A stretch of 64,000 bases of DNA from Muscardinus avellanarius. Taxonomy: Eukaryota; Chordata; Mammalia; Rodentia; Gliridae. Within the stretch, counting starts at the first letter, position 1; each line of letters opens with the position of its first letter. The stretch lies in the NCBI GenBank assembly GCA_963383645.1, contig OY726573.1:15546093-15610092 (forward strand), given 5' to 3'. Of this stretch, positions 30,618-52,750 are shown one piece after another. Below the pieces are notes generated by a model that made no database searches, had not been told where the DNA came from, and saw only the letters and a program-made list of their open reading frames with translations. A program made the translations under genes and the position numbers.

Positions 30618-30745
30618 TTTGAAACAGGGTCTCACTGAGCTGCAAAGAGCCTCACTAGGTAGCTGAGGCTGTCCATGAACAGCAATCCTCAGGTCTCAGC
30701 CTCTCGAATACTGGGATTATAAGCGTGCAGCACCACGCCTGGCTC
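27957..30745. repeat. SINE block with (TG)n at 28228-28303
   Basis: Copies lie at about 27957-28165 (-), 28303-28490 (-), 28863-29070 (-), 29071-29290 (-), 29290-29440 (-), 29456-29590 (+), 29594-29800 (+, young-looking type with CA tail), 29800-29885 (right half) and 30520-30745 (-, containing a (TTA)n at 30587-30613). Unique gaps at 28490-28860 and 29890-30520 show no gene. Confidence 0.85.
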
Positions 30746-31194
30746 CCACCAGTTACTTCTGAAACTGTACTCCTTATACCTGACATGTGCTTATGGAAAG
30801 TTAAACATGAGTAAAATTAATATTAATAGAACGAGGTCACATGGTTTTTCCTTTTTTTAAATGATCTCTTCCTCCAACTATAAATCTCAAAGGCCACTTT
30901 CAATCTTAACTTCTTTGGATATTAGGATTTTTCCCTCTTTCAGGCCCCTCTCTTTGACTCTGTAGGTGATTACAGCCACCTGGTGGCCATAAGGGAAAAT
31001 GACAAGCTGCTCCAAAAACACTTTTGATGAGAGGTAATTTGTTGTCTTGGATTTACAGGAAGTAGGGAAAGAGAAACTTGTAGAGACTGCAGTACAGAGT
31101 CAGATATCCTGTCTCTTGGTCCCACCTTGCCTCCCAGGACACAACATCCCACCCACTAGTTCTTACAGACAGATGAATTCCTTGACATCTGAAT

Positions 31195-31800
31195 CCACTC
31201 CATCAAAATTTATTGAGCAGCAACTGTGTGGCCAGCAGTGAGAATACAGTAAAGAACAAGGTGGACAAGATTTCTGCCCTCATGAGCTTACAATCTAGAG
31301 CTAGCCAGTTACATAATTTTACAATGGTAATAACTCTGAAAATTGTATGGTCACAAAAATATAGGTCAAACCAAAAGCTTTGACCTATATTGAGGAATCA
31401 GAAAAGGCTTCCCCTAGGAAGAAACGTTTAGGATCAGCAAGGTGGGGACTGGAAGGGAGGTGTGGTGAGCGGAAAGGACAGTCTTCATTTTCCTGTAGGC
31501 TCCAAGGCAAGGAGACACTATGAAAGCCTCTAGGGTGTCCGGAGCATAGGGGCAAAGGAGTGTCAGGAGACAAGCAAGGGCAGCAGGGCCTGGTTTGTGC
31601 AGGGCCTTTGAATTTAGGGCTTATTCCCAAAGCAAGTGGAACCCACTGAAGAATCTGAAGCGGGAAAGTAAGAGGTTGCAGTTTGTTTCTCAGAACTCAC
31701 TGCCGTAGGTAAAGGGCAGAAGTGGAAATGGGAGGACAAGTCCCCATCAGTGTGAACAAGGACTTACAGTAACTCAGAGGAAAGGAGATGCGCTCCAGGG
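31195..31800. mobile_element. L2-like ancient LINE fragment
   Basis: Diverged matches to L2 phrases are seen: TTTATTGAGCAGCAACTGTG, GACAAGATTTCTGCCCTCAT, GAGCTTACAATCTAGAG and, further on, GTGCAGGGCCTTTGAA. The pieces are collinear, which supports one long degraded element. Confidence 0.5.
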
Positions 31801-32869
31801 GTTAATAGGGGTAGAATCCACTTGGTAAGTGGCTGGCTATAAAAGGGAAGGGGTATTTTCCTGGCAAGAAGTACTGAAGTAGGATAATCTGGAAGAGGGA
31901 CAAGGCAGAATGAGTAAATGCGTGGGCACAGGCCCTGAGGCTGGCAAGAAAGAAAAGCATAGCTTTGGTTCTTAAATAGTTTACGGTTTAATGGGGCAAA
32001 CCTGATACACATTGAATCATTGCAGCACTGATTAAATATCACAATGACTGAGCCAGATAGTTGATGGATTCTTGGATTCCATGGGACTTGGATTCTTGGA
32101 ATCCCAATCCAGAGACTACTGAAGCCCACCTTTGTTCATACTTCTTATAGTCAGCCCCTCAGACAACTACGCAGGTTTACCCAGTGTCTCACTGGGACCA
32201 CCTTCCCCTGCCCTCCCAATTCCCCCAGCTAGGAAGATGCACTAAACTCTCCACTCATTTTTGCCTTCTACTGCCACAGAGTTCACCTGTTATTCTCCAT
32301 TCCCCTTCCCTGCTTAGGTTAAAGGGAACTAAATCTAGCCACGAAGACCAGGACAGTTCTCTTGATCATCAGGAGAGTTTTCTGCCCTACTTAGCTCCTC
32401 TCTACATCAAGCCTTCTCTTTTGGACGTACCATCTTACAAAGTCAACACAGCCTTCCTCACCTTCTTCTCTAAGTGGCAAGGCCCACTTATGAAAAAGTG
32501 TCTCCTTTTGGTCTCTCATCAAAGTGAGTATCCTAATCTACAGGCCCTTCTCCTACTCTAGTATTTCCTGGAGTTAGTAAATACCTACTTCTTTGCCTCA
32601 AAAAAGTTAAAAGAGAAATTTTGCTATGGGATTAACAAGAAAGCAGCCTTGACAACTTGCTTGGCTGACATTCAGTTTTCCTTATCTCCTCTTTTCCCCT
32701 GAAGTACTCTGCTAATAATTCCCTTCAGCACATAACAGCTGACTACATAATAGGCCTACAGTTTCCCATTGTGTAAGAAGCCTAGGACAAACCCACACCC
32801 CAAATACTTGGTCTGAGAGCAGCAGTTACAAATGTTAGCATGATGTTAGACACTGAGACAGACCTTTTT

Positions 32870-32870
<1 letters not shown>
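31800..32870. other. Unique intergenic DNA with one unassigned 125-codon frame
   Basis: No SINE lies in this 1 kb, unlike its surroundings. A plus-strand open frame at 32184-32561 has no recognisable domain. I see no promoter, splice or poly(A) context, and it is not called as a gene. Confidence 0.4.
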
Positions 32871-34690
<1,820 letters not shown>

Positions 34691-35140
34691 GCTAGTTTTG
34701 AGTAGTCAGTATAATCAGTTCCTACTCCTGTCTTTGTAAATCCTAACTTTTTATCACTACTCAGTGTCCATCATTGACAAAAATATCCTTCCATTCCTCA
34801 TCCCTGTTTCAGATTTCCCTTAGTTTCAAAAAGTTCTGCCTGAGTTCCATCTGACTCTCCTCTACATCTCCCTGATTCAAGATACTGGGTCATCTTGTGT
34901 CATTACTAAAAACAAATTGATTAACTTCTATCATTCTCGTTAATTTCTCAGGGAAAATCATGAGGGAGCTGGGGAATAGGACCCATATCCTTCAGAAGGG
35001 GATTGGAACCACAGGCCAGTTACCAGAGGGAAATGGAGTTGTACGTCCAGGCAACCTGTGCTACCACCTGTTTTCCTCAAGAACAGAAAAAGGCAAACTC
35101 AAAATAGGTCTTGCGTCTACATGAGCATACATCTCCTTTC

Positions 35141-36797
35141 CTATAGCTCTGTGAGGTCATCATTGAAGTAGAGCAGTACTGCAGGTACATGATATGAACC
35201 ATCCATATTGAGAAAGTCAAATTCTTCCTCCTCATCCCGGATCCCATTTTCTTCCAGGGTCTGATCCATATTCAGGTTCTTCCCTTCATATTTCCACGTG
35301 TAGCTGGCAGCATGTGCATTATAGGGGAGATAGCGGTGTAGGATTTCCCACATTGATTCCAGAGCCCCCACCTAGAGAACATGGAAGCACCCCACCTCTA
35401 TAATTCTGGATGGAACACATACACAACCCAAAAACCAGTAGCCCAAGATATACAGATCAGCATCTTTGGCAGACAGCAGCTTCTGACACTTTACAGTGTA
35501 AAATGAAGCTTCAGCATGCAATGATTTTTTAATTTTTTTTGTGGTACTGGGGTTCCTGGAAGCCCTTCTACCTCCGGGCTACTCTCCCAGACCTATTTTT
35601 ACATTTTCATTTGGAAACAGGGTCTCCTAAGCCAGCACGCACTGGCTGGCTTCGAACCTGCGCGATCCTCCTGTCTCTGCCTCCCAAGCGCGGGGATTAC
35701 AAGCGTGCGCCACCACGCCCGGCCACAATCCTATTTTTATGGCAACTGCTTCTAACAAGCAGATGGCTCCAAAAGGTCAAATCCAGTACCCCTTCACTTC
35801 ATCTCTGAGACAGTGTAGACTAAGAGTCCAATTACTGTCCATGATGACATCTAAGAGCTTCCAAAGGTTACCATCACTAAGTGCCCTGGACTTATATGGA
35901 GACTTGTACTCAAGTGACCCAGACACTCCTTGCATCCCCAAACCTGGACACCTAGGTGATCTGCTTTCCTCATCCACCTCAAGATAAAAGGGAGAAACTA
36001 CAGCTCCTACTGGGTAGGGAAAGCTGATGACTGCAGCGAGTACAAGCTGTTTTTATCTAACCTGTTCCCCAGACACCTGATCTCACCTCCAGTATGTGCT
36101 CCTGCGACGTAAGCGTGTTAATGATGCGGATATTCCTGGTCTTGGCAGACAGCCGCCCCACCTCGTAAAGCGATTCCTTCCACCAGGGCTCCTCGAAATC
36201 ATTGGCCCAGTCCGAACGGGGCAGCTGAGGTGGGACGTGCACGAAGCGGCCCCGCGGGGTGCGGTACCTCAGGCAACCAGTCAGAGGATCTATGTGCTTG
36301 CGGATCTTTAAGGCAGGGTTTGGGGGCAGTGGAAGGGGCACGGATCTGAGCAGTCACATTTAAGGTTTCCAGATTTTTTCCGCTTTTCCTCCCCATCCCG
36401 GTTTTCCAGTGTCCTTGCCCCCAAACCCAGGTTCCAACAGAACTCACGTCTCTAGTCTTTGGATCAAACCAGTGGCTGATGTCCTGGCCTGCAACTTCCA
36501 GGATGGGTTTCAGCAGCAGGTTCCCTGCCAGGGATCAGCGGTTGTCAGTGCTGGCCACCCAAGAACCAGGCACCAACCCTCTTATCCACATCCACCAACC
36601 CTCACATCCCAGTCCTGGTTCAGAGTCTGACCCTTACCCTGGTACTCTTCAGCTAACGGCGTTAGGTCGTACACATATCCCAGGTAAGACACCCACAGGT
36701 CTTCGGGCTTGTTATGTTCAGCCACCTCCGCTGGCGTAAAATAGCGACGCTGGAAATCCTCAAAGTCTGGCCCAGCCACTAGGCCCCGGCGCAACAT
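35141..36797 (-). CDS. CYB5D1: CYB5D1, cytochrome b5 domain-containing protein 1 (complete, 4 exons)
   Basis: CYB5D1 is a cytochrome b5-fold protein linked to ciliary/axonemal function. The coding exons are 36797-36638, 36524-36448, 36305-36087 and 35371-35141 (stop TAG), 687 nt for 228 residues, the usual mammalian length. Splice sites read CAGG|GTAAGG, GGCAG|GGAACC, GAC|GTGAGT, TTAAAG|ATCCGC, GAG|GTGAGA and CTAG|GTGGGG, with phases 1, 0 and 0. The protein starts [12 protein letters not shown] and carries the b5-type segment [11 protein letters not shown] to YVYDLT in exon 1. The body includes [14 protein letters not shown] and it ends [12 protein letters not shown] young SINE sits in intron 3. 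The gene is divergent from NAA38 with 645 bp between start codons. The start was chosen because upstream in-frame sequence lacks an ATG before 36797. Recognition is very secure. Confidence 0.96.
35528..35725 (-). mobile_element. Young dimeric SINE in CYB5D1 intron 3
   Basis: The copy is antisense on the plus strand, hence in the same direction as CYB5D1. It shows the right-half variant (GGGGTTCCTGGAAGCCC) and an intact left half ending CCACCACGCCCGGCC. It lies about 155 bp upstream of exon 4. Confidence 0.85.
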
Positions 36798-37442
36798 GGC
36801 TCCGGCTCTTTCGGACACGGGCTCTTTGGGCTGCTTCCTCGCTCTTCAGCACACACTCGCTACTACATGCTCCCTTCAGTCCAGAAGGTAAGGCGAGTGC
36901 GTTTACCGCTGACATGGAAACCATTGTCCTCTTGCGGCCACCGTCCAAGGGGATTAAAGACGTGAGGTGAGGGGGGGTGCTTACGTTTTGGGTACTCACG
37001 GGAAATGTAGTCCGGTTCCAGCCTCGGGCATAGAAGGATTGAGTAATTAGGGTTCATTCCAGGAGAAAGCGAACAGTGTGTTTTAACTCAGGAGTCTCCC
37101 CTACATGTAATATATAGGACAAACTATCTCCTAAGACATAAAGAAAGCTGTCTGGGGGAAGCAGGATGGGAGAAGGCATTCTTGCTAAATTTCAGTTTCT
37201 AAAGAATGAGTAAGAAACTACAAGTAAGCTTCTCGCGATATCTTAAGACATCTGGCGTGATCGGCCTCCGGCCACAGCGCTGAGGAAGTAGAAGCTCGCG
37301 AGATCTCTGCAGTTGCCGAGGAGACTAGGTGGAGAAGTGATCTCGCGAAAGGAAAGAAGTGGGGAGCGCTCGCGAGATCTCGGACCACCGGACCCGAAAG
37401 GTTCCTAGGAAGTTTCAGGGCCTAGAAGAGGCCCTGGGGCAA
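36798..37442. promoter_or_regulatory. Bidirectional CYB5D1/NAA38 promoter with four TCTCGCGAGA-type elements
   Basis: The two start codons are 645 bp apart and point outward. On the NAA38 side, four elements related to the palindrome TCTCGCGAGA occur at 37231-37240, 37294-37307, 37341-37350 and 37368-37380. The second and fourth are near-perfect (GCTCGCGAGATCTC and GCTCGCGAGATCT). This motif is a known human promoter element bound by BANP and discussed for ZBTB33/Kaiso. No TATA box was seen. Confidence 0.75.
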
Positions 37443-38163
37443 ATGGCTGGAGCTGGGCCGACCATGCTGCTGCGGGAGGAGAATGGCTGTTGCAGTAGGC
37501 GGCAGAGCAGTTCCAGCGCCGGGGTCAGTGCGGGCTCAGGTTCTGGGCTCGAGGGGCAGTCGGGCAGCAAAATGGAGGGCGGAAGGGGAAGCTGCCGCTC
37601 CCGGCAAGCCCTGGGCTCCGAGCGACGCCCCGCGGGCTGCCGGGAGCTGTGGTTCCGCGGGCGGAAGGCGCTGAGTGCGTGCCCCGCCCCCGGCAGGACT
37701 CGGACGGGGAGCGGGAAGACTCGCCGGCCGCACGTGCCCGGCAGCAACTGGAGGCGCTGCTCAACAAGACCATGCGCATTCGCATGACAGATGGGCGGAC
37801 TTTAGTCGGCTGTTTCCTCTGCACCGACCGCGACTGCAATGTCATCCTGGGCTCGGCGCAGGAGTTCCTCAAGCCGTCGGGTCAGTGCCTGGGGAGCTCA
37901 CGCCCCCCTGGGAATGTGGCGGAAACCTACTCAAGGCATTTCCTTCAGGTCCTGGCTGCACCCCTTGTTTTATGGGGCTCGTGTCCACGGCTCGGAAGGG
38001 GCGGGACCGACGCTGACCTGCCTCCCTGATGCTTTGACCATTCTTTCCAGATTCCTTCTCTGCCGGGGAGCCCCGTGTGCTGGGCCTGGCCATGGTACCC
38101 GGGCACCACATCGTTTCCATTGAGGTGCAGAGGGAGAGCTTGGCGGGGGCCCCGTATCTCTGA
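37443..38163 (+). CDS. NAA38: NAA38 (LSMD1), NatC auxiliary Sm-like subunit (complete, 3 exons)
   Basis: NAA38 is the small LSM-fold auxiliary subunit of the NatC N-terminal acetyltransferase (with NAA30 and NAA35) in the cytoplasm. The coding exons are 37443-37523, 37697-37880 and 38051-38163 (stop TGA), giving 125 residues, the mammalian length. Borders read GGG|GTCAGT, GGCAG|GACTCG, TCGG|GTCAGT and TTCCAG|ATTCC, with phases 0 and 1. The protein begins [15 protein letters not shown] and has the Sm-like core [17 protein letters not shown] and [18 protein letters not shown]. It ends SLAGAPYL. Introns are very short (173 and 170 bp). The in-frame extension upstream of 37443 starts with GTG, so this ATG is chosen. 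The pair with CYB5D1 shares a promoter. Confidence 0.96.
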
Positions 38164-38191
38164 CCACGATCGGGCATGACTTTCGAGTTTC

Positions 38192-38197
38192 ATTAAA
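38192..38197 (+). terminator. NAA38: NAA38 poly(A) signal ATTAAA
   Basis: ATTAAA lies 29 bases after the NAA38 stop codon, followed by a TG-rich stretch at 38212-38232 typical of a downstream element. The 3' UTR is very short. Confidence 0.75.
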
Positions 38198-38199
38198 TC

Positions 38200-38785
38200 T
38201 ATGACCAAAGTGGCCTGTGTCTGTGTGTGGCTCGGATGCCTGGGTAGGGATAGCACACCAGCCCCTGGAGGTGGTTTGCCTGAGGTCATGACCATCTCAA
38301 CCATCCTCCCCCAGCCTAATGTCCAGGGGTGTCAAAGCTTCCATCAAGCTAGAGGGTGGGATGAGGGACAGGGTAGCTGCACATCAACGCCCCTGCATCC
38401 TCCCTCCCACACTGCTGCTTCAGAATCGTGGCCGGAGGGGGTGTCATCCTGCTCCGGAAAATCCATTGTTTCCCACCCCGGCCTGGCAACACCGAGTTCC
38501 TCTAAGCTGGGGTCAGAGAACGGGCTCAGGTCCCCAAGGGGAGCCCGGTAGGCAGCTGAAACAGAGCCCCTCCACTCTATTCATGGGAGGTGACTATGGG
38601 TCAGGGACAGAACTGCAGGGTCTGGTCAGGAAGAATGGACTGCTGCGATAAGGGAAGTCCAGAGGCTCAAGGATGCTCCAGTCTGAGCATTTGTAGTCTT
38701 GGGAACTCATTTCCTGCTCCTGGGCAAGAGGCAGGGGTGAAGGTATTGTGCCACTTCTGCTCACAGCACATTCGGTTCATAAATT
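38200..38785. other. Convergent intergenic spacer NAA38/TMEM88
   Basis: About 590 bp of unique sequence lies between the two poly(A) signals of the tail-to-tail genes. No further feature was recognised. Confidence 0.5.
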
Positions 38786-38787
38786 CT

Positions 38788-38793
38788 TTTATT
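38788..38793 (-). terminator. TMEM88: TMEM88 poly(A) signal AATAAA
   Basis: On the minus strand CAATAAAAG lies about 340 bases past the TMEM88 stop codon, predicting a 3' UTR of about 360 bases. Confidence 0.7.
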
Positions 38794-39134
38794 GACGTGG
38801 TTTCTTCCCCTTCTGCACTGCCTCTCAGCCCCCTAAATACTTGAGGAGCTGCACCAGAAAAGGAGGGCGCAAGGTTCAGTCGTCCTATGCGCACCTTAAG
38901 GGAGGGGTCAGTGGGGGAGGTGTGGGGTCCAGCCCAGATGTTCAGGATTCAGATGTGGGTGGGTAGTCAGAGGTCTTCTAGGGTGTGGGAAGTTTCACCA
39001 GCATTGGGTCCATAGATGCTGTCCCGAGGGGATGCAAGGACCGGGCTCATACAGGGGTGGGGACAGGGGAGACAATCCCGGGGCTTCAAGTCCTTGGGCC
39101 CACCAGAAGTGGGGACAGCCGTGTGGGTAGCTAC

Positions 39135-39798
39135 TCAGACCCAGACCTTGCCCGGTGTTGGAACTGCTTGGGCCCCTGGTGATGCCCGCGTTTGCTGTGG
39201 CTGCGGAGTGCGCCGGCGCCTATAGAGGGCTCGGCTGTAGGGCACGAGGCAGTCGGCCAGGCGGAGACGCAGGCAGAGACGGCGGTAGCTGGCCAAGGCA
39301 AGCACGAGCAGCGGCACGAGGAGCAGGAATCCAGTAACCAATAGGGCCGTGAAGCCTGGGTCCCTCAGGTGCGTGGTGCAAGGGGGTGCCTGAGAGCGCA
39401 GGAACTGTGAGGAGAAGGGGCATCAGGCCCAGGCCGAACTGGGCCATGCTGTGCCCAGGGTGGGGAAACTGCCCCGCCCAGACGGGGTTGAAGTTGTGGC
39501 TGGTAGACCCCACCACCCACCGGCATCACCACATGGGATCGCGCACATACACACACGAGCACACACGTCCCCTGGGGCTCACGCTCACCTGGGAGTGGCA
39601 GAGAAAGCCAAAGCTCAACATGGTGACAGCGGGTAGCAAGATGGTCCCCAGCACCAGGGCCAGAAGAAGAAGATTGAAGGCAGCCACCAGCAGATTCTGG
39701 GCCGTTACCAGCACAGCGCAGGCCCAGCAGTCCAGAGGATCCCTGGGCTCTGGGCTGCTGCTGAGAACCGGTCGCTGCGCCCCCGGGACATCCGCCAT
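39135..39798 (-). CDS. TMEM88: TMEM88, Dishevelled-binding transmembrane protein (complete, 2 exons)
   Basis: TMEM88 is a two-pass membrane protein that binds the PDZ domain of Dishevelled and dampens canonical Wnt signalling. The coding exons are 39798-39589 and 39404-39135 (stop TGA), 480 nt for 159 residues as in other mammals. The border reads CAG|GTGAGC and CTCACAG|TTCCTG in phase 0. The protein begins MADVPGAQRPV. Two hydrophobic spans follow (NLLVAAFNLLLLALVLGTIL, and ALLVTGFLLLVPLLVLALA at the start of exon 2), then an Arg-rich cytosolic tail. It ends with KVWV, the PDZ-binding C-terminus. It lies only about 300 bp downstream of the KDM6B poly(A) signal, in the same direction. Confidence 0.96.
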
Positions 39799-39837
39799 GG
39801 CCGGGCTGGCTCCAACCCGCCTGGGCCTTGCCCGGGC

Positions 39838-39843
39838 CTTATA
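39838..39843 (-). promoter_or_regulatory. TMEM88: TATA-like box of TMEM88
   Basis: The minus strand reads GCTATAAGG, 40 bases upstream of the TMEM88 ATG. If it is used, the 5' UTR would be only about 10-15 bases. This is a prediction from position only. Confidence 0.45.
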
Positions 39844-40112
39844 GCCCTCTTTCCTGCCCCTCCCCCGGCCCAGCCTCTCCCCACCCCACCCGCCCCACCC
39901 CCCTCATCCTGGAATGCGGCTCCAGGATTAGGCACCCCCATCCCAAGGAGCAGACCAGAGCTCTGGACATTCCACAGGCGCCTCCGGGGAGGGGCTCGCC
40001 TTGCCAGGGTCTGCGCAGACCTTCCCCATCCATCACGGCCCTGCGGCCCTCCTCCCCGTACTTTCCCCAGCTATCACCAGCACGTTATCAAAACAGGATT
40101 TTTTCTTCCGCT

Positions 40113-49269
<9,157 letters not shown>

Positions 49270-49556
49270 CTACAGAAAGAAGGAAAAGAAGTGTGATGAG
49301 CTGGATGGCACAGTCAGGGCCCAGGAATGGGCTGGGCTGCCTGGGGGACAACAGGGCTGTCATTTGTGCAGAGAGCCTGAGGGGAGGCCCACCAGGCCTG
49401 AGGAGCCCCTGGAGGCCCAGCAGAGTGGAGTGGCTGTAAGCTGGGAGCACACTGGCAGAAGCCTGAAGGTGGGTGCGACCTGGTAGCTGTGCTGCTGCCT
49501 GACAGGCTCTCAGTCCAGAGCCATCCCCGCAGACCTGCAACGCTGCTGCCGCTTAC

Positions 49557-49700
49557 CGGGCCTCCTCAGTGGGAGCGTCCCCTCGGCGTCAGCGAGCTCC
49601 AGAGATCTGGCCAATCACAGGACTTCCTCTCTCCCCCGAAAGCCAATCATCACCCGTGTCTCCGCCTCAGTAACAGCCTGGATGGAGCCAATAAGAGCAA
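49557..49700 (-). promoter_or_regulatory. KDM6B: Proximal KDM6B promoter with three CCAAT boxes
   Basis: Plus-strand CCAAT occurs at 49611-49615, 49643-49647 and 49688-49692 (ATTGG on the KDM6B strand). These lie just upstream of a donor GCCCG|GTAAGC (exon end 49557). The arrangement suggests an NF-Y-type promoter with a short first exon between about 49557 and 49600. Confidence 0.5.
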
Positions 49701-49799
49701 GGTTAGCCCCACAAGCAGCCGCCAGGGAGGAGGGGCAGCAGCGGAGCCGGTCAGACGGGAACGGCCTGGGGTGACCCCGATGTGACCCCACAGCACCTA

Positions 49800-52330
49800 C
49801 CTAGGGTCCCCTTCTCAGATCTGACACCTGAGTCGCAGGGCAGTGGTCGCACACTGGGGCCAGCTAGGCAAGACCCTTGCGAGTGAGGCCGGTGAGCGCG
49901 CCGGCCAGCGAGCCTCACCCACCCACAGAACGACTTGTAGCCCAGGCCAGACTGCTCAAGGCGCCCCCGGCCCAGCCACCACAAGACCCACGGACGGCAG
50001 GCAGAGAGACGCGGACGCCAAGACATCGCCGCCCTCCCTCTCCGCCTCGCTGTGGCTGGCCTCCCGCCCCGGCGCTCTGAACGGCTCGCTCGCCAGCCAG
50101 GACGACGGCACCTGAACCGTCCACGCGCTCCCAGACGCTCCACCCCACACCTGACGCGGCCCCACACCGCGTCGAGTCCGCAGCCCTGCCAGCACCGCCA
50201 CTCCCCCTGGGCGCTGACCTTCAGTACCCACCGACCCCCGGCCAGCCCCGCGTTAGTCCTCCAACTTCTGAGAAGTTGCGCGCCGCGGTCCCGCGTGGCC
50301 CCTTCGCGTGGCTCCCGGCTCCTCTGTGCCCTTTCCCCGCCGGGGCCACGAGGTTCCCCGCGGCCCACGTGGCCCCCGCCCCCCAAGGGAGGGGGGATTT
50401 CGGGGGTTGCCCGTGACGTGGCCACTTGCGCAGCGGAAGCGGTGTGTGTAAGTGCAATGGGGGGTGTCCTTCGGGCAGGAGGGCGGGCCGCCGTGCAGTG
50501 ACATCACCCTGTCCCACTCTCACCGCCTACTCCCTTAAAGAACCCAGAGCCCGTTTCGCTTCCTCCTCCACGCCCCCCCTTCCCGTCGGTGCCGGCCGAC
50601 CCGCGGCGGACACCGCTGCCCTCTCGGGGGAGCCTTCCCGCCGGCCCAGCTCTTCCTCCTCCCCTCTCTGCGCCCAGGAGCGGCGTCCCGCGCGCGCACC
50701 TACCCCGCGTCCCCGCAGGTGGGGGGCCGGCTCGCGGCCGGGACAGGTCCGCGGAGAGTCAGAGTACAAAGAGCGGCGAGCGGCGAGCGCGAGTACAAAG
50801 CGCGGGGCGGGGCCAGCGCTCCAGCTGGAGGCGCCGCGCAGGAAGCCGGCCGGGGGCGCGGGGCCGGGGGCGGCTGGAAAGTTCGCCTGCGCCCCAGGTC
50901 TGCGCGGCGGGGAACTTTCCACCCGGCCCCGAGGGCCTCGCGTGCCAGGAGCCCTCCCCCGGGGCCGGCGCCGCCGGCTGGGGCGCCCCGGCCCGCGCGA
51001 CCCCCGCGGTGCACGCGGGCTGCTGTCAAACTCGGCTCGGGGACCGCGGCCCTCCGTCGGCCGCCCGCGCCGGGGCGAGGCGCCCGGCCGCCGCCAGGCG
51101 GAGCCCCGGCTGCGCCCCACCGAGCCGCGCTCGGGCCGCCGGGGAGCCGGCTTCGGGGAAGCAGCGCCGGCCGGGGAGGGCGCCGCGCGCCGCCGGTTAC
51201 CAGGAAATGCCGCTTCCCCCGTGCGATGATGACACTTCCCCCGCCACTTCCCCTTTCCCACGGGGAACTGACTCGGCGCGCCCGGCGGGCGAGCCCCGGC
51301 CCGCGCCCGGCCGGGCAGCGGCGTCCGCGGAGGGCAGGCCGGGGACGCCGGCCGCCCCCGCCCCACCGCCAGCGCAGCCCCGCGCGGGGTCTGACTCAGG
51401 GCCGGGGCGGCGGGCGTGAGTCACCCAGAAAACCTGCCCCGGCTCCCACTGACTCAGCCCCCGCCCCTGCGCGCACAGACGCGCAGTCAGAGGCAGACAC
51501 AACTCGGCCCACACGCCGCCGGCCGCGGAATTCCCCGCCCGCCCGCCGCGCACCTGTCCGCGCCGCGCCCGCCCGCTCGGGGGCAGGACGGCCCGCCGCC
51601 CCCCGGCGTCCGCACTGACCCGGGGGCGAGGACGGGCACGACAGGCACACAGACACCGCAGACTCCTCGCGGACAGGCGGGAGGCCGGCGCGCGCGGCCA
51701 CAGCCAGGCCGGGAGGGCGACACACATCTGGGGCAGACATTCCAGCTTCTCCTGGCCCGACCCACAATCCCCAGAGCCAGCCGCCCAGAAAGGGTTAACT
51801 CCGCTCCCGCCGAGGCCACGCCCTCTCCATCCGGGCATTCCTGGCGAGGCCCAGCTCCGCCCCCTCCATCCGGGCTCTGGACTGGGGGACTTTAACCGGC
51901 CCCCTCCCCGCTGAGCCCCTGGAGAGAGTCACTCCATCAATCACACCCACTTAACTCTCTCCGGGCTCGAGCCCCTCGGAGCGGCGCCCCGGCCGCGCAG
52001 GACGCGTGCGGGGCCTCCCGCGCCCCCGGCCTCCCTGCGCGGCCGGGGCCGCCGCACACGGGCCTGCCGAGCCGAGCCGAGCCGAGCCGAGCCGAGCGCA
52101 GGCCGCCGGGCCCGCCGCCGCCCGCCCCGCCGCTCCCCGTGCTCGCGGCAGAAGCGAGAAGTTGCGGGCTCGCTTCTTACCTGGGCGCGGGAGGCGGGAG
52201 CCGCGGCGGGCTGCGGTGACTCAGCCCCGGGCAGGCCGCCCGCCGGGATTCCCTCCCCAGCCCCCACGCGCGGCCGGCCGCGGCCCGCTATGTGTCACTG
52301 CGGCCTTGTCTGCGCTGCCCGGGCCGCTGG
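49800..52330 (-). promoter_or_regulatory. KDM6B: KDM6B CpG island promoter with AP-1 cluster
   Basis: About 2.5 kb of very CpG-rich sequence. Perfect AP-1 sites (TGASTCA) occur at 51392-51398, 51417-51423, 51450-51456 and 52217-52223. A donor CCCAG|GTAAGAAG (exon end 52181) marks a likely noncoding first exon above it. Long open frames in both strands here follow from GC content and are not called. A (GCCGA)n run of about 6 copies lies at 52066-52096. Confidence 0.6.
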
Positions 52331-52750
52331 CAGGGCCGGCGGCGTGCGGGCCCCGGTGTCTGTCTCCGTGTGCACCTGCATATCTGCTCATCTGGGCTCC
52401 CTCAGTGCCTGTGTCTGACGTTCCTGTCATTATCCCTGTCTACATGACTCCGCGGGGCTGTCTCTGTCTGTGTGTCTGCCTGGCTCCAGTCTCGGTCTTT
52501 TGTCTGGGTCTGCCTCTGCATCGCTAGGGTGATCACGTGTGTCTCTGCACATGCCCTTCTGTGTTTGCCTTCATGTTCCTGAACAGAGTCGGGGAACATT
52601 GAAGCAGGCAGACCTCGCAGACTCCTCGCCTCACTCCCCTGATGTCTTGCCGCATTGGTGATCGTTCTGTCTGGGTCCGTCTCCCTTCTGTCAAGTTCCT
52701 TGACACCCTTGCTTATCCTCACAGCTCCCATTATAATTGCTAGCATTTAG

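Noticed and set aside
50426..51895. Several frames of 150-300 codons on both strands
   Set aside because: They overlap one another in a CpG island where stop codons are rare by composition, and none resembles a known protein.
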